Shown here in pieces: positions 5,927-7,766 of a stretch of 7,766 nucleotides of DNA. Origin of the DNA: Limnohabitans sp. GTDB lineage: Bacteria; Planctomycetota; Phycisphaerae; Phycisphaerales; SM1A02. The notes beneath the pieces are model-generated. The model did not search any database, was not told the origin of the DNA, and was given only the letters and a program-made list of their open reading frames with translations. A program made the translations under genes and the position numbers. Each line of letters starts with the position of its first letter. Within the stretch, counting starts at the first letter, position 1. The stretch spans positions 2,951 through 10,716 of the forward strand of contig JASGCF010000075.1 in assembly GCA_030054275.1 (NCBI GenBank), read 5' to 3'.

Positions 5927-7766
5927 ATGCACATTCGTCACGATGTTCGTGTTACAGCCATCACCGCAGCTGTTGCTGCAGCAACACCGTTCGCTTCAGC
6001 GCAAACCTGCACAGATCTCGGCATCGATCCATCGTGCTGCGAAGCCGTTTGCTCGATCAACGCCGATTGCTGCAATGTGCTTTGGGATTCAACTTGTGAT
6101 CTTCTGCTTGCGAAGGTCGGCTGCATTTGCAGCGATGTGACCCTCATCAAAGGCGATTCGCAACCGATCAGCACTTCAAGCGCCGGAATCGATCTCAATC
6201 TGTCGGGCATCTGCGATCCAGGTCCTTATGGCGACGACATCATTCACAACGCAACGCTGTATCGCTGGGTCGCACCAGCATCTGGAACATTCACACTCTC
6301 GACCTGCAACAGCGCAAGTTTCGATACTCGCCTTGCTGTTTTGACCGCATGTGATGTGTCGACCACGATCGCGTGCAACGACGATGTGTTCTCGACTTGC
6401 GCTGGCTTCACCAGCGAATTGAGTTTCCAAGCGACCGTTGGGACGACCTACTACTTCGCCGTCGGCGGGTATTCCGAAGCCGATGTTGGCTCGGGAACCA
6501 TGTCGATCACACAGTTTGAGGTGAGCCTCACACTGCAAGGCGCGCACCAATACACGATTGCTGCTGGCGGTAACGACCGCTGGTACGCGAAATACTCGGT
6601 CGGTCCCGGTGCAACTTGGGATTTGCTGCGTGACAAAGCGATTGAGATGGGCGGCACGCTCGCATGCGCCAACAGCGTGAGTGAGAATCGCATGCTTGGC
6701 TCTGTCCACATCGCGACGGGGTCTGGCGCACGAACAGCGTTCGGCCTCGTGCAAGATCTTGGTGACAAGAACTACGCAGAACCAGCTGGCGGATGGAAGT
6801 GGGTTGATGGCGGCGCGCTGACCTACGGCTCATGGGCTGCGAATGAGCCAAACGACGGTGGCGGCACAGAGCATGTCGGTCAGTTTGTGGCGTACTACTT
6901 CGGCGAGTTCTGGAATGACCTCGCAAGTACTGTCGCGTGGACGCATGTGCTCATCGAGTATCCGAACGCACTGCCAGAGTTCACTACTCCGGCGAATGAC
7001 GAAGTCGGCGGCGCAACGCCGCTTGTTGTGGGCGTGCAACAAACCGTCTCGTTCGTCGGTGCAACCACTTCGGCAACGCCACTCGCCTGTGAAGACGCGA
7101 TGCACTACGACCGTTGGTACACCTTCACGCCTACGAGCAGCGGCTCGTACGACCTCACCGCGTGCTCGAACGGGTTCACCGCAGCCGTTGAGATTCTCGA
7201 CGCATCGGGCAAACTCATTGGCTGTACCGGCGGCCAATGCCTCTCGAGTTTCTTCTTGCTTGGCGGAAATACCTACACCGTGCGCGTTGGATCCGCGGAA
7301 GGCGATCGCGCGGGCGCACCGACCATCCTGTTCGTTCCGACGCCGGAGATCGTGTCGCTTGATGCAATCAGCGTGAACTTCGTCGGCGGAACCTACCTCG
7401 ACGGCGCGGATGGCGGGCGCTGCAACAGCACCGCCACCATTCCTGCCGGAGCCGGCGCGTGGGGCACGCTGCAATGGTCGAATGTGGTTGGCGCGTCGAA
7501 CGCGGCAGCAGACGGTTACGCAGCCGGTGGCAACGGCAACGCGACCACGAACCTCAAGGATGGGCACGGCACTGCGACATCTGCGTCGGTCTCGTTCGGC
7601 GTGAACAACACATGGCGTATCTATTCGTTCCCTGCGAATGACACAGATCGCATGCGCCGCGGCTACCTCGACTCAAATGGCTTTGCGCAAGTCGATGTGG
7701 CGCTCAGCAATCTTCCGTACCGCCGCTACACGATCGTGGTGTACTTCGGTGCCGATGGCGCAGACC
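5927..7766 (+). CDS. Secreted modular protein with C-type lectin-like domain (3' end beyond window)
   Basis: The frame is open from ATG 5927 to the window end: 613 codons, no stop, so the C-terminus and any anchor or sorting signal are unseen. Residues 1-25 are a signal peptide (cleavage after ASA, before QT). Residues 28-68 form a module with nine cysteines (28, 37, 38, 42, 48, 49, 57, 66, 68) and W53-D54, a pattern common in exported planctomycete proteins. About 69-198 and 356-470 are two PPC-like beta domains, each with an RW motif and a DLTAC- or TLSTC-type strand. Between them, about 199-348, lies a C-type lectin-like domain with WVDGG, EPN (307-309) and WND (329-331), the residues that coordinate calcium and sugar in animal lectins. 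EPN marks mannose-type binding there. From 474 a further beta-rich domain (SVNFVGG, LPYRRYTIVVYFG) follows; I cannot name it. A surface or matrix glycan-binding role is inferred. Confidence 0.87.
   Translation, partial: MHIRHDVRVTAITAAVAAATPFASAQTCTDLGIDPSCCEAVCSINADCCNVLWDSTCDLLLAKVGCICSDVTLIKGDSQPISTSSAGIDLNLSGICDPGPYGDDIIHNATLYRWVAPASGTFTLSTCNSASFDTRLAVLTACDVSTTIACNDDVFSTCAGFTSELSFQATVGTTYYFAVGGYSEADVGSGTMSITQFEVSLTLQGAHQYTIAAGGNDRWYAKYSVGPGATWDLLRDKAIEMGGTLACANSVSENRMLGSVHIATGSGARTAFGLVQDLGDKNYAEPAGGWKWVDGGALTYGSWAANEPNDGGGTEHVGQFVAYYFGEFWNDLASTVAWTHVLIEYPNALPEFTTPANDEVGGATPLVVGVQQTVSFVGATTSATPLACEDAMHYDRWYTFTPTSSGSYDLTACSNGFTAAVEILDASGKLIGCTGGQCLSSFFLLGGNTYTVRVGSAEGDRAGAPTILFVPTPEIVSLDAISVNFVGGTYLDGADGGRCNSTATIPAGAGAWGTLQWSNVVGASNAAADGYAAGGNGNATTNLKDGHGTATSASVSFGVNNTWRIYSFPANDTDRMRRGYLDSNGFAQVDVALSNLPYRRYTIVVYFGADGAD

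Noticed and set aside
6830..7567. 245-codon minus-strand frame opposite the lectin-like gene
   Set aside because: The plus frame is open from a good start to the window end with recognisable domains; the reverse product is Arg/Ala-rich and featureless.

Overview
The window looks like an ordinary chromosomal stretch from a planctomycete, most likely of the Phycisphaerae type. This is an inference from three things. First, a sigma factor and RskA-like anti-sigma pair is followed by an exported tricorn-type protease. Second, a secreted modular protein opens with a cysteine-rich SCCxxVC...CCxxxWD module of the kind I associate with planctomycete exported proteins. Third, base composition is moderately GC-rich and even across all genes. 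No species call is possible from the sequence alone.

Layout, all genes on the + strand: a partial tRNA-Ser-like repeat cut by the window edge (1-35); an intact tRNA-Ser with anticodon UGA (89-175); an ECF-type sigma factor starting at TTG (322-915); a membrane anti-sigma factor with an RskA-like C-terminal domain, overlapping the sigma gene by four bases (912-1760); a short gap with two small inverted repeats; a 1290-residue secreted tricorn protease homologue (1876-5748) with an extra beta-rich domain and an acidic/basic linker inside its second propeller; an intergenic region with three phased 10-bp repeats and a strong intrinsic terminator (5749-5850); and the 5' part (613 codons) of a large secreted protein with a cysteine-rich head, two PPC-like beta domains around a C-type lectin-like domain, and a further beta domain that runs off the window (5927-7766).

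The sigma and anti-sigma genes form a translationally coupled module. The protease lies on the same strand 115 bases downstream with no convincing terminator between, so co-transcription is possible but unproven. The terminator at 5816-5844 closes this unit, and the lectin-like gene is a separate unit with its own good ribosome binding site. I see no transposon, CRISPR array, phage gene or toxin-antitoxin pair, and nothing that convincingly marks a wholly new system. The most unusual items are the tricorn domain insertion, the glycine next to the tricorn catalytic histidine, the lectin-like domain without paired cysteines, the tRNA fragment and the phased intergenic repeats.
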